The notes under the pieces were generated by a model. The model was not told the DNA's origin, made no database searches, and saw only the letters and a list, made by a program, of their open reading frames with translations. A DNA stretch of 64,000 nt from MPNP01 sp026710155 (GTDB lineage: Bacteria; Pseudomonadota; Alphaproteobacteria; Rhodobacterales; Rhodobacteraceae), in the NCBI GenBank assembly GCA_965200885.1, contig OZ241737.1, positions 1,302,001-1,366,000 on the forward strand, read 5' to 3'. Positions 26,838 through 35,409 of this stretch are shown in pieces. Position 1 is the stretch's first letter. Every line of letters starts with the position of its first letter. Position numbers and translations under genes: made by a program.

Positions 26838-28442
26838 ATGAATCAACTTATTTCATCAATTGATCCATCATCCTCTGAGTTTGTTCAAAACCAGGAGGCC
26901 ATGTCGGCCTTGATTGGGGACTTACGAGAGTTAAACACCAAGGTTCAGGAAGGTGGTGGCAAGAAGGCCATGGAGAGGCACCGAAGCAGAAATAAATTAC
27001 CTGCAAGGGAACGTGTTAAACTGCTTCTTGATGTTGGCACTCCATTTTTGGAACTTTCGCCCTTGGCTGCCCATGAAGTCTACAAAGAAGATATACCTTC
27101 TGCAGGTCTGGTATCCGGTATCGGTCTGGTTCAGGGAAGGCAGTGTCTGATTATTGCCAATGATGCGACTGTAAAGGGTGGCACCTATTACCCGCTTACT
27201 GTAAAAAAGCATCTTCGAGCCCAGGAAATTGCATCACAGAACCAACTGCCCTGTATTTACCTGGTGGATTCGGGTGGGGCCAATTTGCCCCATCAGGATG
27301 AAGTGTTTCCTGACAGGGACCATTTCGGCAGGATTTTCTATAACCAAGCCACCATGTCGGCGAAGGGCATACCACAAATAGCAGCAGTCATGGGGTCGTG
27401 CACTGCAGGTGGGGCCTATGTGCCGGCCATGTCGGAAGAGAGTGTCATTGTAAAGGGCAATGGGACCATTTTTCTGGGTGGACCTCCCTTGGTGAAGGCT
27501 GCTACGGGAGAAGAAGTTACAGCCGAGGAGTTGGGAGGGGGTGATGTCCATGCCCGAATATCAGGTGTTGCCGATCACCTTGCTGAAAACGATTATGACG
27601 CCATTACCAGAATCAGGAGAATAATATCCAACCTCAAGGAACCCGGTTTTCCCATTTTCAATACTGAACCTGCCACTCCAGAATATGATTCGCTGGAGTT
27701 GAATGGAATAGTACCGACTGACCTCAGGAAATCCTTTGAAATGAAGGAAGTGATCGCTAGAATAGTTGATGGTTCGGAGTTTGATGAATTCAAGGAGCTT
27801 TACGGGAAAACGCTGATTTGTGGTTTCGCCAGAATACATGGGATTAGGGTGGGAATACTGGCCAATAACGGTATTCTGTTTTCGGAATCGGCCCTGAAAG
27901 GCGCGCATTTCATTGAAATTTGCTGCAAGCGAAACATTCCCCTGGTGTTTCTGCAGAACATTTCCGGTTTCATGGTTGGAAAATCCTATGAAGCAGGGGG
28001 CATCGCCAAGGATGGAGCAAAACTTGTAACCGCTGTTTCCTGTGCACGGGTTCCCAAAATCACCATTATTGTGGGAGGTTCCTTTGGGGCAGGCAATTAC
28101 GGCATGTGCGGCAGAGCATTCAATCCCAGTTTTCTATTCACATGGCCCAATGCCAGAATTTCGGTCATGGGAGGTGAACAAGCTGCCAGTGTGCTTGCAA
28201 CAGTCAAGCGGGATAGCCTTGAGAGGTCAGGCAAGGATTGGAAAAAGGAAGAAGAAGACGCTTTCAAGCAACCCATCCGGGATAAATTCGAGAAGGAAGG
28301 ACATCCCTATTATGCAACAGCCAGGCTTTGGGATGATGGAATAATCGAACCCAAGGATACCAGAATGGTTTTAGGATTGACCTTGTCTGCTACAATGGGC
28401 AAAATTCCTGAACAAACAGAATTCGGTGTCTTTCGAATGTAG
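26838..28442 (+). CDS. liuB: Methylcrotonoyl-CoA carboxylase, carboxyltransferase (beta) subunit
   Basis: This is the carboxyltransferase half of 3-methylcrotonyl-CoA carboxylase, which moves CO2 from biotin to 3-methylcrotonyl-CoA in leucine degradation. The 534-residue chain has the crotonase-like twin domains of the family. The stretch SGGANLPHQDEVFPDRDHFG near residue 143 and MGSCTAGGAYVPAMSEES near residue 180 are those of methylcrotonyl-CoA rather than propionyl-CoA carboxylases. The biotin subunit follows 26 bases later. No dehydrogenase (liuA) or lyase (liuE) gene is adjacent, so the leucine pathway is split in this genome. Confidence 0.9.
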   Translation: MNQLISSIDPSSSEFVQNQEAMSALIGDLRELNTKVQEGGGKKAMERHRSRNKLPARERVKLLLDVGTPFLELSPLAAHEVYKEDIPSAGLVSGIGLVQGRQCLIIANDATVKGGTYYPLTVKKHLRAQEIASQNQLPCIYLVDSGGANLPHQDEVFPDRDHFGRIFYNQATMSAKGIPQIAAVMGSCTAGGAYVPAMSEESVIVKGNGTIFLGGPPLVKAATGEEVTAEELGGGDVHARISGVADHLAENDYDAITRIRRIISNLKEPGFPIFNTEPATPEYDSLELNGIVPTDLRKSFEMKEVIARIVDGSEFDEFKELYGKTLICGFARIHGIRVGILANNGILFSESALKGAHFIEICCKRNIPLVFLQNISGFMVGKSYEAGGIAKDGAKLVTAVSCARVPKITIIVGGSFGAGNYGMCGRAFNPSFLFTWPNARISVMGGEQAASVLATVKRDSLERSGKDWKKEEEDAFKQPIRDKFEKEGHPYYATARLWDDGIIEPKDTRMVLGLTLSATMGKIPEQTEFGVFRM

Positions 28443-28468
28443 TCACACACCCATAGGTAACAGCAGCC

Positions 28469-30424
28469 GTGATAAACAAGATATTGGTAGCCAATAGGGG
28501 GGAAATTGCCTGCAGGATAATTCATACCTGTAAACGGATGGGTATTGCGACGGTGTGTATCTATGCCCCCAACGACCGTAACTCCCTGCATGTTAAAATG
28601 GCAGATGAAGCCCATTGTATAGGATCCGGAGAAATGGGCGCGGGTTACCTCAATGGCAATGGCATCATTGACCTTGCTCTCAAAACGAATGCCGATGCCA
28701 TTCATCCAGGATATGGTTTTCTGTCTGAAAACCCTGATTTTGCTCAAATGTGCAGCAATCAGAATATCATATTTATTGGTCCATCCCCTGAAGTGATAAA
28801 AGCCATGGGGCTGAAAAACGAAGCCAAAACCATAATGGCTGAAGCAGGAATTCCAGTCATAAAGGGTTTTAATCCACAAGATCAGGGTCACGCCTCTTTT
28901 CTTGAAATGGCAGAAAAGATGGGGTATCCGGTAATGCTCAAGGCAGTTGCTGGAGGTGGAGGCAGGGGGATGCGGGTGGTCGAATCTGAAAACGAGATGG
29001 GCGAATCCCTTGATTCAGCCAAAAGAGAAAGCCTGTCCTCTTTTGGAAACGATAAGCTGATCATTGAAAAATATGTCGAATCAGCCCGTCATATAGAGGT
29101 CCAGATCATCGGTGATAATTACGGCAATGTCACCCATCTGCTTGAAAGGGAATGTTCCCTGCAAAGAAGGCATCAGAAGGTAATTGAGGAAGCCCCTGCA
29201 CCAGGTCTGCAACAAGCAACCAGGGACAAACTGTTCGAAGCGGCAATAATTGGCAGCAAAGTCATTGGCTACAGTGGGGTGGGAACCTTTGAATTTTTGG
29301 TGGATGTTGATGGCCATTTTTGGTTTCTGGAAATGAACACCCGAATACAGGTGGAGCATCCGGTAACCGAATTCATAACTGGTTTGGATATCGTGGAACT
29401 TCAAATCCGGGTGGCCAGGGATGAGCAATTGCCAGAACATTTGAATAAAATTCAGGCCAGGGGGCATGCGATCGAAGTGAGATTGTATTTGGAAAATCCC
29501 GATTTCACCCCCAGTTTCGGCAAGCTTTATCATTTGGGATTGCCCGAAGAAGATAAAAACCTGAGGATAGATCGGGGTGTTGTTGAGGGTGATGAAGTAT
29601 CCCTGAACTACGACCCCATGATTGCCAAGCTCATCAGTTATGGCCATTCAAGAGAACAGGCTCTCAAAGTTATCCACAATGGATTAAGATCACTCAAGAT
29701 TGGCGGTCCTGCAACCAACGAGGATTTCTTGCTTTCCCTCGTCAACAACCCCCATGTCAGGTCGGGCGAATTTGATACAAAATTCATCGAAACAAACATT
29801 GAGGACCTGTGTCCAAATCAGGATGTTTCCAGCCGACTTTTGGCGATTTCCGCCTATGCCTTGATGGTTAAATCAGATTTTTCTGGAAAAGGCCATTCTC
29901 CATGGTTTGATAACTCCGGATGGAGGCTTGGGGCTTCATTGGGTCGAGAAATCAAACTCCAGTTCAATAACAGGATATGGGACTTTGCCTTTCAAGGAAA
30001 TACCCTTTTGCTTCGGGAAGAAAACCTCTCATTTAGTGTTGAGGGTGAATGGATTGGCTCTCACGATTTTCACGGCAAAATTGATCATGAAGAATATTCA
30101 CTTGAGATATACAGTTATCAAGATGATTTTACCGTATTCATCCTTGATCAAAAACTGAGGCTGAAGCGCATATCAGAGTTCCGGGCAACCCGTAGGTCAA
30201 ACAACCAGTCAGGAACATTAACTTCTCCAATGCCCGGGTTAATTGTGAATGTTTTGGTCAACAAGGGACAGAAGATTGCAGAAGGAGAGTCACTACTTGT
30301 TCTTGAAGCCATGAAAACCGAACATGTGATACGGGCACCACACGCCGGGACCGTCAAGGAGATTTTCTTTTCCCTGGGGGATCAGGTTTCAGAGGGTATT
30401 GAACTTCTGACAATACAGAACTGA
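28469..30424 (+). CDS. liuD: Methylcrotonoyl-CoA carboxylase, biotin-carboxylase/biotin-carrier (alpha) subunit
   Basis: This 651-residue protein carboxylates its own biotin using ATP and bicarbonate and carries the CO2 to the LiuB carboxyltransferase. The N-terminal biotin carboxylase domain has ILVANRGEIACRI, the ATP-grasp loop AVAGGGGRGMRVV near residue 160 and EMNTRIQVEHPVTE near residue 288. The C-terminal 75 residues are a biotinyl domain with EAMKTE, whose Lys is biotinylated. The start is GTG 28469; upstream there is only a weak AGG. It pairs with liuB by position and length. Confidence 0.92.
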   Translation: MINKILVANRGEIACRIIHTCKRMGIATVCIYAPNDRNSLHVKMADEAHCIGSGEMGAGYLNGNGIIDLALKTNADAIHPGYGFLSENPDFAQMCSNQNIIFIGPSPEVIKAMGLKNEAKTIMAEAGIPVIKGFNPQDQGHASFLEMAEKMGYPVMLKAVAGGGGRGMRVVESENEMGESLDSAKRESLSSFGNDKLIIEKYVESARHIEVQIIGDNYGNVTHLLERECSLQRRHQKVIEEAPAPGLQQATRDKLFEAAIIGSKVIGYSGVGTFEFLVDVDGHFWFLEMNTRIQVEHPVTEFITGLDIVELQIRVARDEQLPEHLNKIQARGHAIEVRLYLENPDFTPSFGKLYHLGLPEEDKNLRIDRGVVEGDEVSLNYDPMIAKLISYGHSREQALKVIHNGLRSLKIGGPATNEDFLLSLVNNPHVRSGEFDTKFIETNIEDLCPNQDVSSRLLAISAYALMVKSDFSGKGHSPWFDNSGWRLGASLGREIKLQFNNRIWDFAFQGNTLLLREENLSFSVEGEWIGSHDFHGKIDHEEYSLEIYSYQDDFTVFILDQKLRLKRISEFRATRRSNNQSGTLTSPMPGLIVNVLVNKGQKIAEGESLLVLEAMKTEHVIRAPHAGTVKEIFFSLGDQVSEGIELLTIQN

Positions 30425-30535
30425 TTTCAGAATTGAATTATTCGTTCAGGGTGACTAAAGATTGACATTCACTTGACCATTGTGGTTTATCAACATTTTT
30501 GGGTAAATCACTGGTCCAATTTAGGGATATTCTGA

Positions 30536-31456
30536 CTATTTTTTATTCAGGTGTTCCAATAATTCAGCAGAAACCCCAACAGCGATTTGCCAGGGATGTT
30601 TGCCCAAATCACGCATTCCAATTGGACATTTGACTTTATTCAGAGCCTCTTCGGCATGACCCAACCCCAGTAGTCTCTGTTTGAATCTCGACCATTTGGT
30701 CCTTGAACCGATCAGGCCAAGATATGAAAAGTCTTTCCTCAGCAAGCCCTCCATGATTTTCAAATCAAGATCATGGGAATGGGTGAGAACCAGAAAAAAC
30801 CCTTCAGGAGGTGCGTATTTGGTGAGCTGATCCGGGTCGGCAGCGACAATTTTATTCACACCTACTGGTATCTCGGCAGGAAAGCGGTCCTCGTGAAAAT
30901 CAATCCAGCTAATTTCTATGGAAGGGAGTTTTGAAAAAAGATTTACAATGGCTGTTCCTACATGGCCTGAACCAAAAACCCATAGTTGTTCCTTGCTTGC
31001 AACCAACTGTTCAAGCAACCATCCATCCTTGATAACAGGAAGATTTTCAACCGGTGGAAAACTTTGAACCATCTTGCCATCAATATCCTTTTCTATGGCT
31101 CTGCCATAAATTGTCTGGTCGGTGGTTTTTACCCTGATAGAGTTAACTCCATCCATGTTGAAGTATTCAAGGACAAATTTGACATGACCCCCACAACATT
31201 GACCCAGTCCAGGACCAAGAGGTTGGGAGATAAGGAGTGGATTTTGATTACCCCCAGCCAATCTTTGGCGACAGGTATCGAGTATTTTATACTCCAATGC
31301 ACCCCCGCCTATGGTGCCTTTCTGACCTCTGGTCCAGACCAGCATTCTGGTACCTGTATCCCGTGGAGTGGAACCTTGGGTGGCAACAATCAGAACACGA
31401 ATTATTTCTTCATGTTCTGCAACCAGTTGTTCAATTTCTTCCAGATTGAAAGTCAA
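30536..31456 (-). CDS. xdhC: XdhC molybdenum cofactor chaperone
   Basis: XdhC binds the molybdenum cofactor, promotes its sulfuration and inserts it into XdhB. This copy has 306 residues: an N-terminal domain with GSTPRDTGTRMLV and GTIGGGALEY, a CCGG cysteine pair near residue 87 typical of XdhC, and a C-terminal Rossmann part with LWVFGSGHVG near residue 159 and LGLIGSRTKWSRFKQRL. It starts at TTG 31456, overlapping the end of xdhB by 26 bases, and is the last gene of the leftward xdhABC operon. It might also serve the hydroxylase encoded at 4978-8606, which has no XdhC of its own nearby. Confidence 0.9.
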   Translation of the reverse strand: MTFNLEEIEQLVAEHEEIIRVLIVATQGSTPRDTGTRMLVWTRGQKGTIGGGALEYKILDTCRQRLAGGNQNPLLISQPLGPGLGQCCGGHVKFVLEYFNMDGVNSIRVKTTDQTIYGRAIEKDIDGKMVQSFPPVENLPVIKDGWLLEQLVASKEQLWVFGSGHVGTAIVNLFSKLPSIEISWIDFHEDRFPAEIPVGVNKIVAADPDQLTKYAPPEGFFLVLTHSHDLDLKIMEGLLRKDFSYLGLIGSRTKWSRFKQRLLGLGHAEEALNKVKCPIGMRDLGKHPWQIAVGVSAELLEHLNKK

Positions 31457-33761
31457 AGGGTACCTGATAATTCCGGGTGAGGGTATTCAATATACGCTCA
31501 GGGGTTGCTGGGGCATTCAGAGATGGGTAGTCCTCCGTGATGGAAGCTATAGCATTGGATAAGGCCAGAAAAACCGATATTCCCAACATCAAGGGAGGTT
31601 CACCCACGGCCTTGGAATTGAATATGGTTTCTTCCCTGTTCCAACCTTTCTCCCAAAGTTTGACGCGCAAATCCATCGGTCTGTCGCGGCATGCGGGTAT
31701 CTTGTAGGTAGATGGTGCATGGGTTCGCAAATAGCCATTGGAATCCCAGTAGAGTTCCTCGGTGGTTAACCAACCATAACCCTGAACAAAGCCACCTTCA
31801 ACCTGCCCGAGATCAATAGCCGGATTAACGGAATTTCCGACATCATGGATTATATCAGCCCGAAGCAATTTATTTTCACCGGTAAGCACATCAATCATGA
31901 CTTCAGAGACGGCAGCACCGTATGCAAAGTAGAAGAATGGACGCCCCTTGCCAATTTTGCGGTCCCAATGCAATTTCGGGGTTGAATAGAAGCCCGTTGC
32001 GGATAGCGATATCCTGTTCAGGTAAGCATCGTCTATGACTTCCTTGAAGTCATAGGTTTCATTCTGAACCTTGAATTCACCTTGCTCGAATCGGACCTCA
32101 TCAGGTTGTGATTGATGACGCTCGGCCAGAAATCCAATAAGTCGATCGATTATCTTGGTACAGGCGATTTTGGTTGCCATTCCATTGATGTCTGTACCAG
32201 AGGAAGCAGCCGTAGCCGATGTATTGGGAACCTTATCGGTATCAGCGGGTGTAATTCTGACTGATCCAACCGGCTGGCCAAAAGTATTGGCTGCTATTTG
32301 GGCGATTTTTATCATCAGACCCTGGCCCATCTCTGTTCCGCCATGATTCAAGTGAATTGAGCCGTCCCTGTACACATGAACAAGCGATCCAGCCTGATTT
32401 AAGTGCGTTAGAGTAAATGAAATCCCGAATTTGACAGGTGTCAATGCAATGCCCTTTTTGAGAAATGGATTTTTGTCGTTCCATTCGTTGATTTGCTGCC
32501 TTCGGTTTTGATAGTCCGAAGTTGCAACCAACTCGTCAACAATTTCCTCGATGATGCAATCCTCAACTTCCATGCCGTAATGGGTCTTTTGGAGTGCAAC
32601 TGAATTGGGTGGGTTGTAGAAATTGATTCTTCTGACATCCAGAGGATCCATGCCCAGCTCATGGGCAATGTGATCCATGATCCTTTCAATTCCCACCATC
32701 CCCTGGGGACCACCAAAACCCCTGAAGGCAGTTGCCGATTGGGTATTGGTTCTCAAACGGTATGAGGTGATTTTCGATGAAGGCAGAAAATAGGCATTGT
32801 CCGAATGGAGCATGGCCCTGTCAGCAACGGGAAGGGATAAATCCATGGACCAGCCACATCGAATAAAATGATCAATGATTACCCCATTGATTTTTCCGGT
32901 TTCATCAAAACCGACTCGATAGGCAATTCGACAATCATGGCGTTTGCCGGTAATCAGAAAATCATCATCTCTGTCATAACGAAAACGACAAGGTCTGCCG
33001 GTAAGTTTGGCTGCAACCGCACAGGCACATGCGACCGAGTTTGCCTGACTTTCCTTTCCACCAAAACCCCCACCCATCCTTCGAACTTCGACCCTCACCT
33101 TGTTCATGGGAACACCGAGGCTGTCTGCAACCTTGTGTTGTACCTCTGAAGGGTGCTGGGTTGATGAATAAACCAGCATTCCATCATTCTCCTGAGGTAT
33201 GGCCATGGCAACCTGGCCCTCAAGGTAGAAATGCTCCTGACCACCCATTTCCATCTCGCCGGTGAGGATTTTGGGAGACCCATCGACGGCACCTTCAGGA
33301 TCACCATTGTTATACACAAGGGGATCCTCGAACAAACTCTTGGCCTCAAGTGCTTCATCAATTGTCAACAGCGGCTTGATTTCATCGATTTCAATGATTG
33401 CCTTGCGTGCCGCCATCCTTGCATTCATGTTGGTATCGGCAATCACAAGAAATATCGGTTGCCCGATAAATTCAACACTGCCCTCGGCCAGCAGTGGTTC
33501 CAAATAAGGCGAAGGTGATACATCATTGGCTGCGGGCAGGTGCGAGCAGAGCAGTACCTTAACCACTCCCGGGGATTGCCAGACAGGTTCAAGGCCAATG
33601 GATTTGATCTTGCCACAGGCTATCTTTGAGAGACCGAAAGCCAGATGTAATGTTCCCTCGGTAGAATCCAAATCATCAACATATTGCGCCATGCCGGTGA
33701 CATGGAGTCTTGCCGAATCGTGATGAATATTCGAATGGGCTTTATATTCGGTCATATCCAT
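31431..33761 (-). CDS. xdhB: Xanthine dehydrogenase, molybdopterin-binding large subunit
   Basis: This is the large catalytic subunit of bacterial xanthine dehydrogenase, 776 residues, which oxidises hypoxanthine and xanthine to urate. The molybdopterin-binding region has MGGGFGGKESQA near residue 233, the FRGFGGPQGM loop near residue 345 and, at the end, SKAVGEPP with Glu721 matching the catalytic glutamate. RAMLHSDNAYF and HLNHGGTEMGQGL are also as in XdhB. Its ATG directly follows the stop of xdhA without any gap. The set is heterodimeric (XdhA with FeS and FAD; XdhB with Mo), unlike the fused FeS-Mo protein at 5826-8606. Confidence 0.93.
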   Translation of the reverse strand: MDMTEYKAHSNIHHDSARLHVTGMAQYVDDLDSTEGTLHLAFGLSKIACGKIKSIGLEPVWQSPGVVKVLLCSHLPAANDVSPSPYLEPLLAEGSVEFIGQPIFLVIADTNMNARMAARKAIIEIDEIKPLLTIDEALEAKSLFEDPLVYNNGDPEGAVDGSPKILTGEMEMGGQEHFYLEGQVAMAIPQENDGMLVYSSTQHPSEVQHKVADSLGVPMNKVRVEVRRMGGGFGGKESQANSVACACAVAAKLTGRPCRFRYDRDDDFLITGKRHDCRIAYRVGFDETGKINGVIIDHFIRCGWSMDLSLPVADRAMLHSDNAYFLPSSKITSYRLRTNTQSATAFRGFGGPQGMVGIERIMDHIAHELGMDPLDVRRINFYNPPNSVALQKTHYGMEVEDCIIEEIVDELVATSDYQNRRQQINEWNDKNPFLKKGIALTPVKFGISFTLTHLNQAGSLVHVYRDGSIHLNHGGTEMGQGLMIKIAQIAANTFGQPVGSVRITPADTDKVPNTSATAASSGTDINGMATKIACTKIIDRLIGFLAERHQSQPDEVRFEQGEFKVQNETYDFKEVIDDAYLNRISLSATGFYSTPKLHWDRKIGKGRPFFYFAYGAAVSEVMIDVLTGENKLLRADIIHDVGNSVNPAIDLGQVEGGFVQGYGWLTTEELYWDSNGYLRTHAPSTYKIPACRDRPMDLRVKLWEKGWNREETIFNSKAVGEPPLMLGISVFLALSNAIASITEDYPSLNAPATPERILNTLTRNYQVPFDFQSGRN

Positions 33762-35162
33762 TCATCCGGTCAAGATTGATTGTTGGTGTCCGAACATGCG
33801 TTGTCTGCCGAAATAGTATTTCAAAAGGAGATTTTTGGCAACTTGCATTCGATATGCACTTGACGCTCTCATGTCTGTAATAGGCTTGAAATCTGTCTCC
33901 ATGACCTCCATGGCCATATGGATTGTTTCAAGGTTGAGAGTTTTGCCTTGCAAAAAGGCTTCGGTTGCAGATGCCCTCTTTGGTATCGCAGCCAAACCAC
34001 CAAAGGCAATTCTGACATCTTCAATCGTTTGAAAATTCAGTTCCATGAGAAAGCTCCCACAAACAGCCGAAATATCCTGGTCCCTTCGCTTGGATATCTT
34101 GTAACACCTGAACCATTCGTGCTGGAGGGGAATTTCCACACCTTCCACAAACTCACCGGATTGTCGGTCCTGCACCCCATAATCCACAAAGAAATCTTCC
34201 AGGGGTAGTTTTCTTCTGACATCTTTTTTTCTGAGGATCAACTTTGATTTCAGGGCAATGAGTGCCGGGGGCAAATCTCCAATGGGTGAACCATTGGCAA
34301 TGTTTCCACCCACGGTTGCAGCATTGCGGATTTGTACCGAACCAAAGCGATTGATCATGACACTCAAGGAGGGATAGTATTTTGAAATGACATCATCAAA
34401 TTTGCTCAGGCTTGTTGCCGCGCCAACGGTCATGACATTGCCACTGATTCCAACTTTTTTCAGGTCGGGAATATTGGAAATGAAGCAGGGAGAAGGTAAT
34501 GATTTGAGATCTTTGGTTACCCAAAGACCAACATCCGTTCCACCTGCAATCAAGGTTGCCTTTGGGTTTTCAGCATACCAATCGGCGAATTCATCAAGGC
34601 TGACGGGATTGCGAATTGTTCCATTTCCAGCATCTTGAGGAACTTGCCCGGCAGCCACCCCGATATTGCCAATCCAATCCGGCCTTGGCTTTTGTAGACA
34701 TTCCTTGCCTGCGTTGATGATTGAATCGTACCCGGTACACCGACATAGATTTCCTGCCAATACCGTATCAAGGTCTTTCGTACCGTTTGTATGCGCGGAT
34801 ACCAGTGACATGACAATACCCGGGGTGCAGAAACCACATTGATTGCCATTGAACTTGATCATCGCTTCCTGAACGGGGTGCAAATTTCCTTCAGGGTCAG
34901 AAACACCCTCGATCGTTCGGATTGACTTGTTTTTCAATTGATGAAGAAACAAAATACATGAGTTGACAGCCGAGTGAATCAATTTGCTGTTTTCCATTGA
35001 TTCAATGATTACCGTACAGGCGCCACAATCACCCTCGTTGCAACCTTCTTTTGTGCCCTTGAGAAAAGCCTTTTCCCTGAGCCATTCCAGCAATGTTGTG
35101 GTCCCGGATGGATCTTCTGCGACAATTTGCCGTCCATTTATAAAAAAATTTATTTTTGACAT
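33762..35162 (-). CDS. xdhA: Xanthine dehydrogenase, small subunit (FeS and FAD domains)
   Basis: This 466-residue subunit carries two [2Fe-2S] clusters and FAD, passing electrons from the molybdenum site to NAD. The first cluster has C41, C46, C49 and C69 (EGCNEGDCGACTV); the second has CGFC...CRC in GNLCRCTGY near residue 140. The FAD domain from about residue 185 has IAGGTDVGLWVTKDL and GSVQIRNAATVGGNIANGSPIGD. I start at ATG 35162 behind AAAGGGG; an in-frame TTG is one codon upstream. It is the first gene of xdhABC. A 22-base repeat (35246-35302) lies in its promoter region. Confidence 0.93.
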   Translation of the reverse strand: MSKINFFINGRQIVAEDPSGTTTLLEWLREKAFLKGTKEGCNEGDCGACTVIIESMENSKLIHSAVNSCILFLHQLKNKSIRTIEGVSDPEGNLHPVQEAMIKFNGNQCGFCTPGIVMSLVSAHTNGTKDLDTVLAGNLCRCTGYDSIINAGKECLQKPRPDWIGNIGVAAGQVPQDAGNGTIRNPVSLDEFADWYAENPKATLIAGGTDVGLWVTKDLKSLPSPCFISNIPDLKKVGISGNVMTVGAATSLSKFDDVISKYYPSLSVMINRFGSVQIRNAATVGGNIANGSPIGDLPPALIALKSKLILRKKDVRRKLPLEDFFVDYGVQDRQSGEFVEGVEIPLQHEWFRCYKISKRRDQDISAVCGSFLMELNFQTIEDVRIAFGGLAAIPKRASATEAFLQGKTLNLETIHMAMEVMETDFKPITDMRASSAYRMQVAKNLLLKYYFGRQRMFGHQQSILTG

Positions 35163-35245
35163 CAACCCCTTTCTTTAAAGGAAAAAAATTAAACTCGCCA
35201 ATTTTGATTTGTAACTGCTTCGTTTTTTGTTTTTGTTTTTGTATC

Positions 35246-35302
35246 TTGAATTCAAGGTTTGAGTCAATTGCAAATTTAAATTGAATTCAAGGTTTGAGTC
35301 AA
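35246..35302. repeat. 22-base direct repeat upstream of xdhA
   Basis: The same 22 bases occur at 35246-35267 and 35281-35302, 35 bases apart start to start, in the gap between xdhA (leftward) and dnaE (rightward). On the minus strand each copy begins TTGACTCAAACC. The right copy gives TTGACT followed, 17 bases later, by TTAAAT (35279-35274), a fair leftward promoter for xdhA. A regulator binding both copies is possible. Confidence 0.6.
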
Positions 35303-35409
35303 ATTCTTGTCTTGGATAAAAATTCTACCTGGCTCACAATTTAATGATAATTGAATTAAGGGTTGCTTGACATGCGGAATATCCCGATACTTTGGATTGG
35401 AACCAGATA

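Noticed and set aside
26838..30424. Propionyl-CoA carboxylase as the identity of the carboxylase pair
   Set aside because: Propionyl-CoA carboxylase would fit the ethylmalonyl-CoA pathway, but the motifs SGGANLPHQDEVFPDRDHFG and MGSCTAGGAYVPAMS and the subunit sizes match methylcrotonyl-CoA carboxylase.
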